Both the position numbers and the translations under genes were made by a program. A stretch of DNA of 64,000 nt, taken from NCBI RefSeq assembly GCF_030400225.1, contig NZ_VJYB01000002.1, positions 1 through 64,000 of the forward strand, given 5' to 3'. Below the pieces are notes generated by a model. The model was not told the DNA's origin. It searched no databases and saw only the letters and a program-made list of their open reading frames with translations. This document shows, piece after piece, positions 1-7,995 of the stretch; within the stretch, counting starts at the first letter, position 1, and each line of letters opens with the position of its first letter. The DNA comes from Lactobacillus sp. UCMA15818. Its GTDB lineage: Bacteria > Bacillota > Bacilli > Lactobacillales > Lactobacillaceae.

Positions 1-10
1 AGCAAAAGAG

Positions 11-127
11 TGCGGTGATGATGGCAAGAAGGATACACCTGTTCCCATGTCGAACACAGAAGTTAAGCTTCTTCGCGCCGATAGTAGTTGGGGGATCGCC
101 CCCTGCGAGGATAGGTCGTTGCCGTGC
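11..127 (+). rRNA. rrf: 5S ribosomal RNA
   Basis: About 117 nt with the typical Firmicutes 5S core: the segment around 35-75 (CCATGTCGAACACAGAAGTT) and the loop E/helix IV stretch with GGGGGATCGCCCCCTGCGAG at 90-110. It is followed by tRNA genes, as at the end of an rRNA operon; 16S and 23S would lie upstream of the window. Exact ends are estimated from the terminal helix. Confidence 0.95.
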
Positions 128-219
128 AATACACTCAGGATTTGTTGATAACCGGGATAACTGATTATTTTCAGTTTCTGAGTTTTTTGTTCGTGGATTG
201 GTTATATTTTTGCTAAATA

Positions 220-291
220 GACCCGTTGGTCAAGTGGTTAAGACACCGCCCTTTCACGGCGGTAACATGGGTTCAAATCCCGTACGGGTCA
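220..291 (+). tRNA. tRNA-Glu (TTC)
   Basis: 72-nt cloverleaf. The acceptor stem GACCCGT pairs with ACGGGTC, the anticodon loop CTTTCAC carries TTC, and the T-arm contains GGTTCAAATCC. CCA is not encoded. It sits 90 nt after the 5S gene and is probably cotranscribed with the rRNA operon. Confidence 0.95.
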
Positions 292-301
292 TCCTAGGAA
301 T

Positions 302-374
302 GCCGGCTTAGCTCAGCTGGTAGAGCATCGGTATCGTAAACCGAGGGTCACAGGTTCAAATCCTGCAGCCGGCA
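302..374 (+). tRNA. tRNA-Thr (CGT)
   Basis: 73-nt cloverleaf. The acceptor GCCGGCT pairs with AGCCGGC, the anticodon loop ATCGTAA gives CGT (reads ACG), and the T-arm is CAGGTTCAAATCCTG. CCA is not encoded. It is the last gene of the rRNA/tRNA cluster; the next hairpin downstream is the core of repeat copy A. Confidence 0.93.
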
Positions 375-436
375 TATATATTTAATATCCCTAGCCGTTT
401 CAAAAAAAGGATGTGTAACATGAGTCAGTAAAATTT

Positions 437-600
437 TGTTATTAACTCGAAATTGCGAATATAGCGCGTGTTTTTGTTATAAGTAATTCGAAATTAGACA
501 AAAAATTTGACTTGAAAGCACGTTTTTATATGGAATAAAAAAGAGGCTAAGTCAAAATTTATTTTTTGATTCAGTCTCTTTTTGCTGTCAAGACTTTCTG
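437..600 (+). repeat. Intergenic palindromic repeat, copy A
   Basis: The left arm resembles the inverse of the arm seen in other copies (TAAGTAATTCGAAATTAGAC, then TTTGACTTGAAAGCACGTTT). It leads into a core hairpin at about 541-583 (AGAGGCTAAGTCAAAATT pairing with TTTTGATTCAGTCTCTT) followed by Ts. The right arm is eroded. The hairpin probably terminates the rRNA/tRNA transcript. Confidence 0.7.
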
Positions 601-720
601 CTTTTCAAATTTTTATGTCGTCTTTTATGAAGTTTATTTTTTTACAGGAAATGTACGGTTTGATTACTTATATGTTAAATTATAGTTATTGTTAATTACG
701 CGATATACAGCATTATAAAT

Positions 721-749
721 AACCAAGATATTGACGTTAAATCTTGGTT
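721..749. promoter_or_regulatory. Perfect 9-bp inverted repeat around the -35 box
   Basis: AACCAAGAT (721-729) and ATCTTGGTT (741-749) are perfect inverted copies separated by 11 nt that include the TTGACG -35 box. It could be an operator for a repressor of the peptide transporter, or a hairpin at the end of upstream transcription. Function is inference. Confidence 0.4.
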
Positions 750-760
750 TTATGTATTAT
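731..760 (+). promoter_or_regulatory. Probable promoter of the peptide transporter gene
   Basis: TTGACG at 731-736, an 18-nt spacer and TATTAT at 755-760; TATAAT overlaps at 760-765. It lies 60 nt before the start codon. Confidence 0.6.
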
Positions 761-819
761 ATAATATGCTCTTAATTAAATAAAGAATGTATTAATTAAA
801 GATTAGGAGGAATTTAGCA

Positions 820-2289
820 ATGGATAAAAAAACAACGGATGTAATGTTTTTGGGACATCCACGAGGTTTATCCACACTTTTTTTTACAGAAATGTGGGAA
901 CGCTTTAGTTATTATGGTATGAGAGCAATATTGCTTTATTATATGTACTATGCAGTTAATGCTGGCGGACTTGGTTTTAGCAAACCGCTTGCATTATCTA
1001 TAATGTCCATTTATGGCTCCCTTGTCTATCTTTCAAGTGTTTTGGGAGGATTCGTTAGTGATAGAATTTGGGGAAGTCGTAGAACAGTATTTGTGGGTGG
1101 TATTTTAATAATGCTGGGACATGTTGTGTTAGCTACTCCATTTGGAAAATTAGCACTTTTTATTTCGATTGCACTAATTGTCGTAGGAACAGGTCTTTTA
1201 AAGCCAAATGTTTCAGAAATGGTTGGCGGTTTATATAACAAAGATGATTCAAGAAGGGATACCGGTTTTAATATTTTTGTTTTTGGAATTAATGTAGGGG
1301 CATTTGTTGCCCCAATTATTGTTGGCTATTTGGGACAGAAAGTAAATTTTCATTTAGGTTTTTCACTAGCTGCAGTTGGAATGCTAATTGGTTTAATCCA
1401 ATATTATTTTGATGGTAATAAATACTTGTCAAAAGATAGTTTATATCCGAATGACCCAATTGATCCAAGTGAATTACAAACAATTATTAGAAAAATAATT
1501 CTTTTTTGTGTAGTAATTGCGCTGGTTCTGACTATCATGGGCTTATTCAATCTTTTAACAATCAGTAATATTATTTTATTGATAACTGTTGTTGCTGTAT
1601 TGGTTCCAATTTATTATTTTGTAATGATGTTAAGTAGCAGAAAGATAACTAAAGTCGAAAAGTCACGTGTATGGGCCTATGTTCCGTTATTTATTGCAAG
1701 CATATTATTCTGGTCGATTGAGGAACAAGGGGCTGTTATTTTAGCAATATTTGCCAATGAACAAACTCGTTTAGAATTCTTTGGGTATTTTTTCCCAGCT
1801 AGTTGGCTTCAGAGTATGAATCCATTATTTATCATGATATACGCTCCAATTTTTGCAATAATTTGGACTATGTTAGGAAATAAGCAGCCATCTTCCCCAG
1901 CTAAATTCTCCTATGGCCTTTTTTTTGCCGGCCTGTCTTTCTTATGGATGATGCTTCCCGGAATCCTATTCAGTACTGATACAAAAGTTGGACCTTTGTG
2001 GTTAGTAATGAGTTGGGCTCTAGTAATAATTGGTGAGATGCTTGTTTCGCCAATTGGACTCTCTGCGACAACCAAATTGGCGCCAAAAGTATTTGAATCA
2101 CAAATGATGAGTATGTGGTTTCTCAGTGATGCAGTTGCTCAGGCGTTTAATTCACAATTAGTAAAATTCTATAGTGTACAAAATGAGGTTATTTATTTTG
2201 GTGTAGTGGGTTTTATTACCATTCTTTTTGGAGCTATCTTGTTGGTATTTTCTTCAAAAATAAAGAAGTTAATGAGTGGGATTGAATAA
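820..2289 (+). CDS. dtpT: POT/PTR2-family proton-dependent di-/tripeptide transporter
   Basis: A 489-residue membrane protein of about 12-14 hydrophobic helices that would import di- and tripeptides with protons. The N-terminal ExxERFxYYGMRA motif of the POT family is at residues 24-36, with the proton-coupling Glu24, Glu27 and Arg28. The second family signature (FGINVGAFVAPIIVGYLG) lies around residue 155. Length matches lactococcal and lactobacillal DtpT. The start has a good AGGAGG site 8 nt upstream. It is monocistronic, with its own promoter, and is followed by a tRNA pair. In an amino-acid auxotroph it would supply peptides to peptidases such as PepC in this window. Confidence 0.93.
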   Translation: MDKKTTDVMFLGHPRGLSTLFFTEMWERFSYYGMRAILLYYMYYAVNAGGLGFSKPLALSIMSIYGSLVYLSSVLGGFVSDRIWGSRRTVFVGGILIMLGHVVLATPFGKLALFISIALIVVGTGLLKPNVSEMVGGLYNKDDSRRDTGFNIFVFGINVGAFVAPIIVGYLGQKVNFHLGFSLAAVGMLIGLIQYYFDGNKYLSKDSLYPNDPIDPSELQTIIRKIILFCVVIALVLTIMGLFNLLTISNIILLITVVAVLVPIYYFVMMLSSRKITKVEKSRVWAYVPLFIASILFWSIEEQGAVILAIFANEQTRLEFFGYFFPASWLQSMNPLFIMIYAPIFAIIWTMLGNKQPSSPAKFSYGLFFAGLSFLWMMLPGILFSTDTKVGPLWLVMSWALVIIGEMLVSPIGLSATTKLAPKVFESQMMSMWFLSDAVAQAFNSQLVKFYSVQNEVIYFGVVGFITILFGAILLVFSSKIKKLMSGIE

Positions 2290-2305
2290 AAAGAATAAAA
2301 AACAC

Positions 2306-2334
2306 TTGCACAAGATAGTGAAAAATAGTATTAT
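2306..2334 (+). promoter_or_regulatory. Promoter of the tRNA-Tyr/tRNA-Gln unit
   Basis: TTGCAC (2306-2311), a 17-nt spacer and TATTAT (2329-2334), about 30 nt before the tRNA-Tyr gene. Confidence 0.7.
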
Positions 2335-2366
2335 TATTAGGTCGGAGATAACGGCAGTAATATTGT

Positions 2367-2450
2367 GGAAGGGTAGCGAAGTGGCTAAACGCGGCGGACT
2401 GTAAATCCGCTCCTTCGGGTTCGGTGGTTCGAATCCACTCCCTTCCACCA
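2367..2450 (+). tRNA. tRNA-Tyr (GTA)
   Basis: 84-nt class II tRNA with a long variable arm. The acceptor GGAAGGG pairs with CCCTTCC, the anticodon is GTA in loop CTGTAAA, and CCA is encoded at 2448-2450. It heads a two-tRNA unit. Confidence 0.95.
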
Positions 2451-2453
2451 TAT

Positions 2454-2525
2454 TGGGCTATAGCCAAGCGGTAAGGCATCGGGTTTTGATCCCGTGATGC
2501 GCTGGTTCGAATCCAGCTAGCCCAA
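2454..2525 (+). tRNA. tRNA-Gln (TTG)
   Basis: 72-nt cloverleaf. The acceptor TGGGCTA pairs with TAGCCCA, the anticodon is TTG in loop TTTTGAT, and the T-arm is CTGGTTCGAATCCAG. CCA is not encoded. It lies 3 nt after tRNA-Tyr. Confidence 0.95.
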
Positions 2526-2544
2526 TTGTGATAGATGATAGAAG

Positions 2545-2572
2545 GCGAAATATTTTGTTTCGTTTTTTTTTT
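2545..2572 (+). terminator. Intrinsic terminator after tRNA-Gln
   Basis: Stem GCGAAA/TTTCGT with loop TATTTTG, followed by a run of about ten Ts. Confidence 0.7.
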
Positions 2573-2614
2573 GTCTTTTTTTATTTTTTATCAACAAAGA
2601 TGGAACATGAGCGA

Positions 2615-2642
2615 TTGACTTTTCTAATAAAAATGATACATT
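2615..2642 (+). promoter_or_regulatory. Probable promoter of proC-nagA-nagR
   Basis: TTGACT (2615-2620), a 16-nt spacer and an extended -10 TGaTACATT (TACATT at 2637-2642). The expected transcription start near 2649 falls inside the NagR-like operator. Confidence 0.5.
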
Positions 2643-2645
2643 CAT

Positions 2646-2661
2646 ATTGGTATATATCATT
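2646..2661 (+). promoter_or_regulatory. Probable NagR (YvoA-type) operator
   Basis: ATTGGTATATATCATT closely resembles the GntR-family NagR/YvoA site of Bacillus (ATTGGTATAGA-type half followed by its inverse). It lies over the likely transcription start of proC-nagA-nagR, whose last gene encodes such a regulator, so autorepression relieved by amino-sugar phosphates is likely. Functional assignment is inference. Confidence 0.5.
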
Positions 2662-2681
2662 TTGTATAGTGGAGGTTGCAA

Positions 2682-3482
2682 ATGAAAATTGGATTTATAG
2701 GTGTTGGAAATATGGCTAAGTCAATTATTGCGGGATGGTTGGCAAAAAAAGTTTTTAAACCCGAAGATATTCTTGTACATAGTGCTCATCAAAATAATTA
2801 TGAGAAATATGCACATGAAACTGGTGTTACTGCGTGTGTTAGTAATGCTGCTTTGGTTCAAGAAGCAGATGTTATCTTACTAGCCGTGAAACCGTTTATA
2901 TTGGCTAGTGTCATCGATGAAATAAGAAGTGTAACAACCGAAAAAAAGGTTGTTGTTTCTATGGCAAGTGGTGTTTCCTTGTCAGAAATAGCTACACAAT
3001 TTAAAGACAAGAGAATTCCAATAATTAGGATTATGCCTAATGTGAATGTCGAAATCAATGAGGGAATGACGGCATTTGTCAGAAATGCTGTTGTGACGGA
3101 TGTCAGTTATGTACAGACTAAAAGTTTATTTGATAGTCTGGGCCGAACATTGGAAATCCCTGAAAAGGATTTTAGTATTTTTGTAGCTTTAGCAGGTAGT
3201 TCCCCTGCTTATGTCTATTATTTTATAGATGCAATGGCACGTTCGGGTGTTAAGTATGGTCTAACTAAGAAACAGGCAACAGAAATATCTGCTCAAGCAG
3301 TCTTAGGTAGTGCACAGAAGGTTTTAACAGCAACAAAGTCACCAATGGATATGGTTGATGCTGTATGCTCACCAGGTGGAACGACAATTGCTGGACTATT
3401 AGCAATGGAGGAAGCGGGTTTTATGACTGCAGTTGTCAAAGGTATAGATGCAACAGTTTTGAAGGATCAGGCAACACATTAA
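2682..3482 (+). CDS. proC: Pyrroline-5-carboxylate reductase
   Basis: 266 residues; the last step of proline synthesis, reducing 1-pyrroline-5-carboxylate to proline with NAD(P)H in the cytoplasm. The N-terminal Rossmann motif IGFIGVGNMA is at residues 3-12. The C-terminal family signature around SPGGTTIAGL lies near residue 230, in the helical dimerisation domain. The ATG at 2682 is preferred over the in-frame TTG at 2676 because it lies 6 nt after GGAGG. The gene is 18 nt upstream of nagA in an apparent operon, an unusual partner for amino-sugar catabolism. No proA or proB is nearby, so the substrate may come from ornithine or from distant genes. Confidence 0.93.
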   Translation: MKIGFIGVGNMAKSIIAGWLAKKVFKPEDILVHSAHQNNYEKYAHETGVTACVSNAALVQEADVILLAVKPFILASVIDEIRSVTTEKKVVVSMASGVSLSEIATQFKDKRIPIIRIMPNVNVEINEGMTAFVRNAVVTDVSYVQTKSLFDSLGRTLEIPEKDFSIFVALAGSSPAYVYYFIDAMARSGVKYGLTKKQATEISAQAVLGSAQKVLTATKSPMDMVDAVCSPGGTTIAGLLAMEEAGFMTAVVKGIDATVLKDQATH

Positions 3483-3500
3483 GAAGGAGACGAAGATATT

Positions 3501-4637
3501 ATGACAAAGGTTTTAAAACATGCTGATATTTTTACTGGTACAGAGGAAATTAAGGATGGGTATCTCCGCTTCTCCGACAAAATCGAAGCCGTAGGATCAA
3601 TGGCTCAGTATACTGCTAAGGGTGAAGACACAGAAGTACTTGATCTTGAAGGCAAGATAATCGTTCCGGGGTTCATTGATGTTCACAGTCATGGTGGTTA
3701 TAGTTTTGACGCTATGGATGGAGATGCTGACCAGATTGATGAGATGGTAACGGACATGATTTATGAAGGGATTACGAGTTACTTTGCAACGACAATGACA
3801 CAGTCGCATGAAAATATAGCCAAGGCAATGGTTGGTATTAAGGAAGCAGCAAGGAGAAATCGTGTGATTCAAGGAATTCACTTAGAAGGCCCATTTATTT
3901 CACCTGTTTTTAAAGGGGCTCAGCCAGAAAAATATATCCAAGCACCAGATGTTGAATTGTTTAATAAATGGAATGAGCTTTCTGGTCATTTGGTAAGACT
4001 AGTTACTTTTGCCCCTGAACATGAGACTTCAGCAAAATTTGAAGATTATTGTCTGCAAAATGGAATTGTTCCTTCAATTGGACATAGTAATGCTGTGCGA
4101 GAACAGCTTAAGCATTCAAAAGCAAGCCATGTTACACACTTATACAATGCACAGCGCGAATTTAAACACCGTCAGCCTGGTGTGACAGGTCATGCGTTAC
4201 TTGAAGATAACATCTATTGTGAAATGATTGCTGATGGATTTCACGTTGTGCCAGACATGATAAAGTTGGCATACGAAATCAAAGGTCCAGAGCGTATTGA
4301 ACTGGTTACTGATTCAATGAGAGCTAAGGGAATGCCTGAGGGTGTCTCTGAGCTTGGGGGGCAAAAAGTTATTGTCAAGGATCGCCAGGCACGCTTAGAA
4401 ACTGGAAATCTAGCAGGTTCGGTATTACAATTTCAAGAAGCATTTCGTAATATTATTACTTACACAGGTTGCGGGATTAAAGAGGCAGTCTTGATGTCAT
4501 CTGTTAACCAAGCACAAGAATTTGGACTTAGTGCTAAAGGAACACTCGAAGTCGGTAAAGATGCTGATTTGAATATTTTAACCGGTAAATTAAATTTAGT
4601 AGCGACATACAGTTATGGCACCTGTTACAAAAAATAA
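3501..4637 (+). CDS. nagA: N-acetylglucosamine-6-phosphate deacetylase
   Basis: 378 residues, amidohydrolase superfamily. It removes acetate from N-acetylglucosamine-6-phosphate to give glucosamine-6-phosphate, feeding glycolysis or wall precursor synthesis. Visible active-site features are HSH at 62-64, the metal ligand Glu129 in HLEGPF, His195 in GHSNA, His213 in THLYNA and catalytic Asp271 in VTDSM. The usual C-terminal GTLEVGKDADLNIL strand closes the barrel domain. SD AAGGAG lies upstream of the ATG. It sits between proC and the regulator gene; nagB is not in the window. Confidence 0.95.
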   Translation: MTKVLKHADIFTGTEEIKDGYLRFSDKIEAVGSMAQYTAKGEDTEVLDLEGKIIVPGFIDVHSHGGYSFDAMDGDADQIDEMVTDMIYEGITSYFATTMTQSHENIAKAMVGIKEAARRNRVIQGIHLEGPFISPVFKGAQPEKYIQAPDVELFNKWNELSGHLVRLVTFAPEHETSAKFEDYCLQNGIVPSIGHSNAVREQLKHSKASHVTHLYNAQREFKHRQPGVTGHALLEDNIYCEMIADGFHVVPDMIKLAYEIKGPERIELVTDSMRAKGMPEGVSELGGQKVIVKDRQARLETGNLAGSVLQFQEAFRNIITYTGCGIKEAVLMSSVNQAQEFGLSAKGTLEVGKDADLNILTGKLNLVATYSYGTCYKK

Positions 4638-4657
4638 ACACGAAAGAGGGAATACTA

Positions 4658-5359
4658 ATGGCATCACCTATTTATATTCAGATTCACAATGAAATTAAGC
4701 GTTCAATTGAGTCTGGGAGGTGGAATGTAGGTGAGCGCATTCCTTCAGAACGTGAAATGGCGGTTACTTTCGGCGTAAGTCGAATGACCCTGCGACAAGC
4801 AGTAAAAACGCTTGTTGATGAAGGTATTCTTGAAAGACATGTTGGTTCTGGGACATTTGTTGCTCGACAAAAAGTTCAAGAAAAAATGTCGTCCGGTGTA
4901 ACTAGCTTCTCTGAATTAATGAGAGCCCAAGGTAAAGAACCTGCTAGCAAAACAATCTCTTATCACATTGCAACCCCCTCATTAAGTGAAATGGAAAAAT
5001 TGAATTTGGTGGAAAAAGAGCTAGTTCTAAGAATGGAAAGGATCAGGTATGCTGATAATGTGCCAATTTGTTTTGAGATTGCTACAATTCCTGAAAAATT
5101 GGTGCAGCAATATAGTAAAGAGGAGGTTACAAGTTCCTTGTATCACGCACTTGAAGAGAGTGGTCATATAATTGGGCATGCACAGCAGACTGTCTCAGCA
5201 ATGTTGGCTTCAGAACAAATCGCTGAGTATTTAGGCATACGTAGAGGGGATGCAGTTTTACGATTACGTCAGATTACTAACTTGGAGGATGGGCAACCAT
5301 TTGAGTATGTTAGAACTCAATATGTGGGCGAAAGATTCGAGTTTTATTTGGAAAAATAG
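4658..5359 (+). CDS. nagR: GntR/HutC-family regulator, NagR-like
   Basis: 233 residues. An N-terminal winged helix (about 5-70, with PSEREMAVTFGVSRMTLRQA) binds DNA and a UTRA effector domain (about 90-228) follows, as in Bacillus NagR/YvoA, which senses glucosamine-6-phosphate or N-acetylglucosamine-6-phosphate. It starts 20 nt after nagA (SD GAGGG) and is the last gene of proC-nagA-nagR. The operator-like site at 2646-2661 suggests it represses its own operon. The name rests on gene context as well as family, so other HutC-type roles are possible. Confidence 0.85.
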   Translation: MASPIYIQIHNEIKRSIESGRWNVGERIPSEREMAVTFGVSRMTLRQAVKTLVDEGILERHVGSGTFVARQKVQEKMSSGVTSFSELMRAQGKEPASKTISYHIATPSLSEMEKLNLVEKELVLRMERIRYADNVPICFEIATIPEKLVQQYSKEEVTSSLYHALEESGHIIGHAQQTVSAMLASEQIAEYLGIRRGDAVLRLRQITNLEDGQPFEYVRTQYVGERFEFYLEK

Positions 5360-5423
5360 TTCTTGTTGTTTGATTGCAAAAAAATAGTGAAAACAACTAC
5401 TAACAAGAAAGTATTAGAAAGGC

Positions 5424-5545
5424 GGGGAAATTTGAGTACTAACTCAAAATTTCGAATATAGACGGAGAACTTTGATTTATGAAACACGTTTAAAAAGGCT
5501 GGGTCAAAATTTAACTTTTGATCCAGCCTACATTTATATTTAAAC
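5424..5545. repeat. Intergenic palindromic repeat, copy B (convergent terminator)
   Basis: Outer arm GAAATTTGAGTACTAACTC, then GACGGAGAACTTTGATTTAT and GAAACACGTTT, leading to the core hairpin AGGCTGGGTCAAAATTTAA/CTTTTGATCCAGCCT at 5496-5529. Part of the arm between ATATAG and ACGGAG is missing compared with other copies. It lies between nagR and the convergent glycosyltransferase gene and can terminate both. Confidence 0.8.
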
Positions 5546-5552
5546 TTTCTTA

Positions 5553-6293
5553 TCAATTCTTAAGGAAACCAAATTTCTTCAAATAAATCATGATTAAGTA
5601 CTTTGGCAAGGCGAGCATTCTCCAAAATCTGGCTGGTTCTTGAAATAAACGATATAGCCACTCTATATGATGTTTCTGCCAAAAAAGCGGGGCCCGTTTG
5701 ACAGTTCCTGCGAGGACATCAAAACTGCCACCAACTCCCATCCAAATTGAAGGAGTGAGCTGACGATATTTGGCAATAAAGAATTCTTGTTTTGGGAAAC
5801 CTAATGCAACAAAAACAAAGTCAGGCTTACTTGCCGCGATTTCAGTTGCGATTTTTTGTTTATTCTTAAAGTAACCATCATGGTATCCCGCAATTTTTAA
5901 TGCAGGATAATCATAGCGAACTTTAGTAATTGTTTTTTTGATTATTTCAGGTTTAGCACCTAAGAAATAAACACTTTTTTGTTTTTCATTAGCAAATTCT
6001 AATAAGGAACAAAGTGTATCAAAACCAGTTACTCTTTCAGGCAGGGGAGTATTTAATATATTAGCACCTTTAATAATTCCAATTCCATCAGCAATTGTGT
6101 AGTCGGCTGATGTGATAATTGTTAGATATTCTGGATTATCTCGCGCATACAAAACAATTTCAGGATTAGCTGTGATTATGAAACGATTCGAATGACTTAG
6201 GCTATCTTTTTTTAATTGTTCTAGTAGTTCGCTATTTGTAATCTTGGTAAAATCTATACCAAGAATAGCTATTTTTTTATATTTATCTAACAT
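5553..6293 (-). CDS. tagA: WecB/TagA/CpsF-family glycosyltransferase
   Basis: 246 residues, GT26 family. Bacillus TagA transfers N-acetylmannosamine from UDP-ManNAc to undecaprenyl-PP-GlcNAc at the inner membrane face, the first committed step of wall teichoic acid linkage-unit synthesis. Conserved residues are Thr41 in TANPEIV and Asp69 in ADGIGI, plus the VALGFPKQEFFIAKY motif. The C-terminal basic, aromatic tail (RFWRMLALPKYLIMIYLKK) fits a membrane-binding appendage. The start is the ATG 7 nt after AGAGGTA rather than the upstream frame extension. It is a lone gene, divergent from pncB, with no tag/tar cluster nearby; capsule-type use cannot be excluded. Confidence 0.88.
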   Translation of the reverse strand: MLDKYKKIAILGIDFTKITNSELLEQLKKDSLSHSNRFIITANPEIVLYARDNPEYLTIITSADYTIADGIGIIKGANILNTPLPERVTGFDTLCSLLEFANEKQKSVYFLGAKPEIIKKTITKVRYDYPALKIAGYHDGYFKNKQKIATEIAASKPDFVFVALGFPKQEFFIAKYRQLTPSIWMGVGGSFDVLAGTVKRAPLFWQKHHIEWLYRLFQEPARFWRMLALPKYLIMIYLKKFGFLKN

Positions 6294-6365
6294 AATATAC
6301 CTCTTTTTCAAAAGACTAGCCATAGTATAACAGAAATGACGTGATTATGAAAAAGTGTTATCATA

Positions 6366-6383
6366 ATGCAATAAGCATTGCAT
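6366..6383. promoter_or_regulatory. 18-bp perfect palindrome in the tagA/pncB divergent region
   Basis: ATGCAAT-AAGC-ATTGCAT: two perfect 7-bp arms with a 4-nt centre. Its position between divergent genes suggests an operator, possibly for control of NAD salvage. I cannot match it to a known regulator. Confidence 0.35.
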
Positions 6384-6474
6384 AAATGGAAAGCGATACA
6401 GCTTTTATTTTTTTGTGTAAATGTAATTACAAATAAATAATATTGCTCAGTTTAACTGAGAAGGGGAAAAAAAG

Positions 6475-7938
6475 ATGGAAATGAATTATCCAGATGATAG
6501 TTATGCTTTACACACTGATGAATATCAGATCAATATGATTCAAACGTATTGGCTGAAAGGAATTGATCAAAGGAAAGCAGTTTTTGAACTTTACTTTCGA
6601 AAAATTCCTTTTCAAAATGGGTATGCTATTTTTGCTGGTCTAGAACGTGTAATTGATTATCTTAATAAATTACACTTCACCAAAAGTGATCTTAAATATT
6701 TGAAAGAAACTGGCAATTTTTCCGATGAATTTTTGGAATATCTAAAGAATTTCAATTTTTCAGCAACACTAAGAGCTGTGGTTGAAGGTGAGGTTGTCTT
6801 CAATAATGAGCCAATCTTGCAGGTAGAAGGACCGCTTGCGGATTGTCAGCTTGTTGAAACTGCAATTCTGAATGTGGTCAACTATCAGACATTGATTGCG
6901 ACCAAGGCAGCCCGTGTGCGTTCAGTCGTGCACGATGATGCCATCATGGAATTTGGAACAAGAAGAGCCCAAGAATTTGATGCAGCCATTTGGGGAACCC
7001 GAGCAGCTTATATTGGAGGTTTTGATGCAACGAGCAATGTAAGAGCAAGCAAGATTTTTGGAATTCCAGCTAGTGGAACACATGCACACGCGTTGGTTCA
7101 AGCGTATCGTGATGATTATGAGGCGTTTAAAGCATATGCTACTACACACAAAGACTGTGTATTTCTTGTTGATACATATGATACTTTAAGGAGTGGGGTT
7201 CCGAATGCAATCAAGGTCGCGAAGGAATTAGGAGACAAGATAAATTTCTTAGGTGTCCGCATTGATTCTGGGGATATGGCATACATCTCTAAACGAGTTA
7301 GGGAGCAGTTGGATGAAGCTGGGTTCTCTAGTGCTAAGATTTATGCGTCAAATGATCTTGATGAAAAGACAATTACAAACTTAAAAATGCAAGGGGCAAA
7401 GATTGATGTGTGGGGAGTTGGAACTAAGCTAATTACCGCATATGATCAACCTGCACTGGGAGCTGTTTATAAGATGGTTGCAATCGAGAACAGTGAAGGA
7501 ATCCTTGAAGATACGATTAAATTGTCAAGCAATGCGGAAAAGGTCTCAACACCTGGGAAGAAACAGGTATGGCGCATTACTAAGAAGGCCGATGGTAAAT
7601 CTGAAGGTGATTACATTGCTTTATGGAATGAGAAGCCTGCAGAGGAAAAAGCACTCTATATGTTCCACCCACAGTACACATATATTAATAAAAATATAAC
7701 AGATTTTGATGCACGGCCGATTTTAAAAGAAATATTTGTGGAAGGAATACAGGTTTATCAAGCTCCTAGTCTAATAGAAATCAAGGAATATGCGCATGAA
7801 CGTCTTGACAGTCTCTGGGAAGAATACAAACGTGATCTTAATCCACAAGATTATCCAGTTGACTTGTCTGAAGCATGCTACAATAACAAAATGAAGATAA
7901 TTAAAGAAATTCGTGAAAGTATCAATAAAAAAGCGTAA
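6475..7938 (+). CDS. pncB: Nicotinate phosphoribosyltransferase
   Basis: 487 residues. It converts nicotinate and PRPP (with ATP hydrolysis) to nicotinate mononucleotide, the entry step of NAD salvage. Motifs are GTRRAQEFDAA from residue 161, GTHAHA at 201-206 (His205 in the place of the phosphorylated His of PncB), GVRIDSGDM around 262 and GVGTKLITAYDQPALGAVYK. Length fits the long Gram-positive PncB. SD AAGGGGA precedes the ATG, just after a short palindrome CTCAGTTTAACTGAG at 6446-6460. nadE follows 57 nt downstream, so the two probably form an NAD salvage operon. Confidence 0.95.
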   Translation: MEMNYPDDSYALHTDEYQINMIQTYWLKGIDQRKAVFELYFRKIPFQNGYAIFAGLERVIDYLNKLHFTKSDLKYLKETGNFSDEFLEYLKNFNFSATLRAVVEGEVVFNNEPILQVEGPLADCQLVETAILNVVNYQTLIATKAARVRSVVHDDAIMEFGTRRAQEFDAAIWGTRAAYIGGFDATSNVRASKIFGIPASGTHAHALVQAYRDDYEAFKAYATTHKDCVFLVDTYDTLRSGVPNAIKVAKELGDKINFLGVRIDSGDMAYISKRVREQLDEAGFSSAKIYASNDLDEKTITNLKMQGAKIDVWGVGTKLITAYDQPALGAVYKMVAIENSEGILEDTIKLSSNAEKVSTPGKKQVWRITKKADGKSEGDYIALWNEKPAEEKALYMFHPQYTYINKNITDFDARPILKEIFVEGIQVYQAPSLIEIKEYAHERLDSLWEEYKRDLNPQDYPVDLSEACYNNKMKIIKEIRESINKKA

Positions 7939-7995
7939 AATGATGATAGAAAACATCACATGTGATTATGCATGGTACACAAGGAGGACTTCTAG

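Larger units (their letters stand above)
375..819. other. 445-bp intergenic region between tRNA-Thr and the peptide transporter
   Basis: No credible coding sequence. It holds repeat copy A (about 437-600), an AT-rich stretch at 600-720 in which I recognise nothing, a 9-bp inverted repeat at 721-749 and the promoter of the transporter gene at 731-760. Confidence 0.7.

Noticed and set aside
2234-2479. Minus-strand open frames across tRNA-Tyr/Gln and the end of dtpT (with a REWIRTTEPEGADLQSAA-like peptide)
   Set aside because: This peptide is the well-known false translation of the antisense of tRNA genes; there is no ribosome site.
2528-2719. 63-residue plus-strand open frame before proC
   Set aside because: It runs from the tRNA terminator into proC in another frame, is Phe-rich and has no ribosome site.
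6384-6402. CcpA (cre) site near the pncB promoter (GGAAAGCGATACAG)
   Set aside because: Only the left half and centre fit the consensus; the right half does not.
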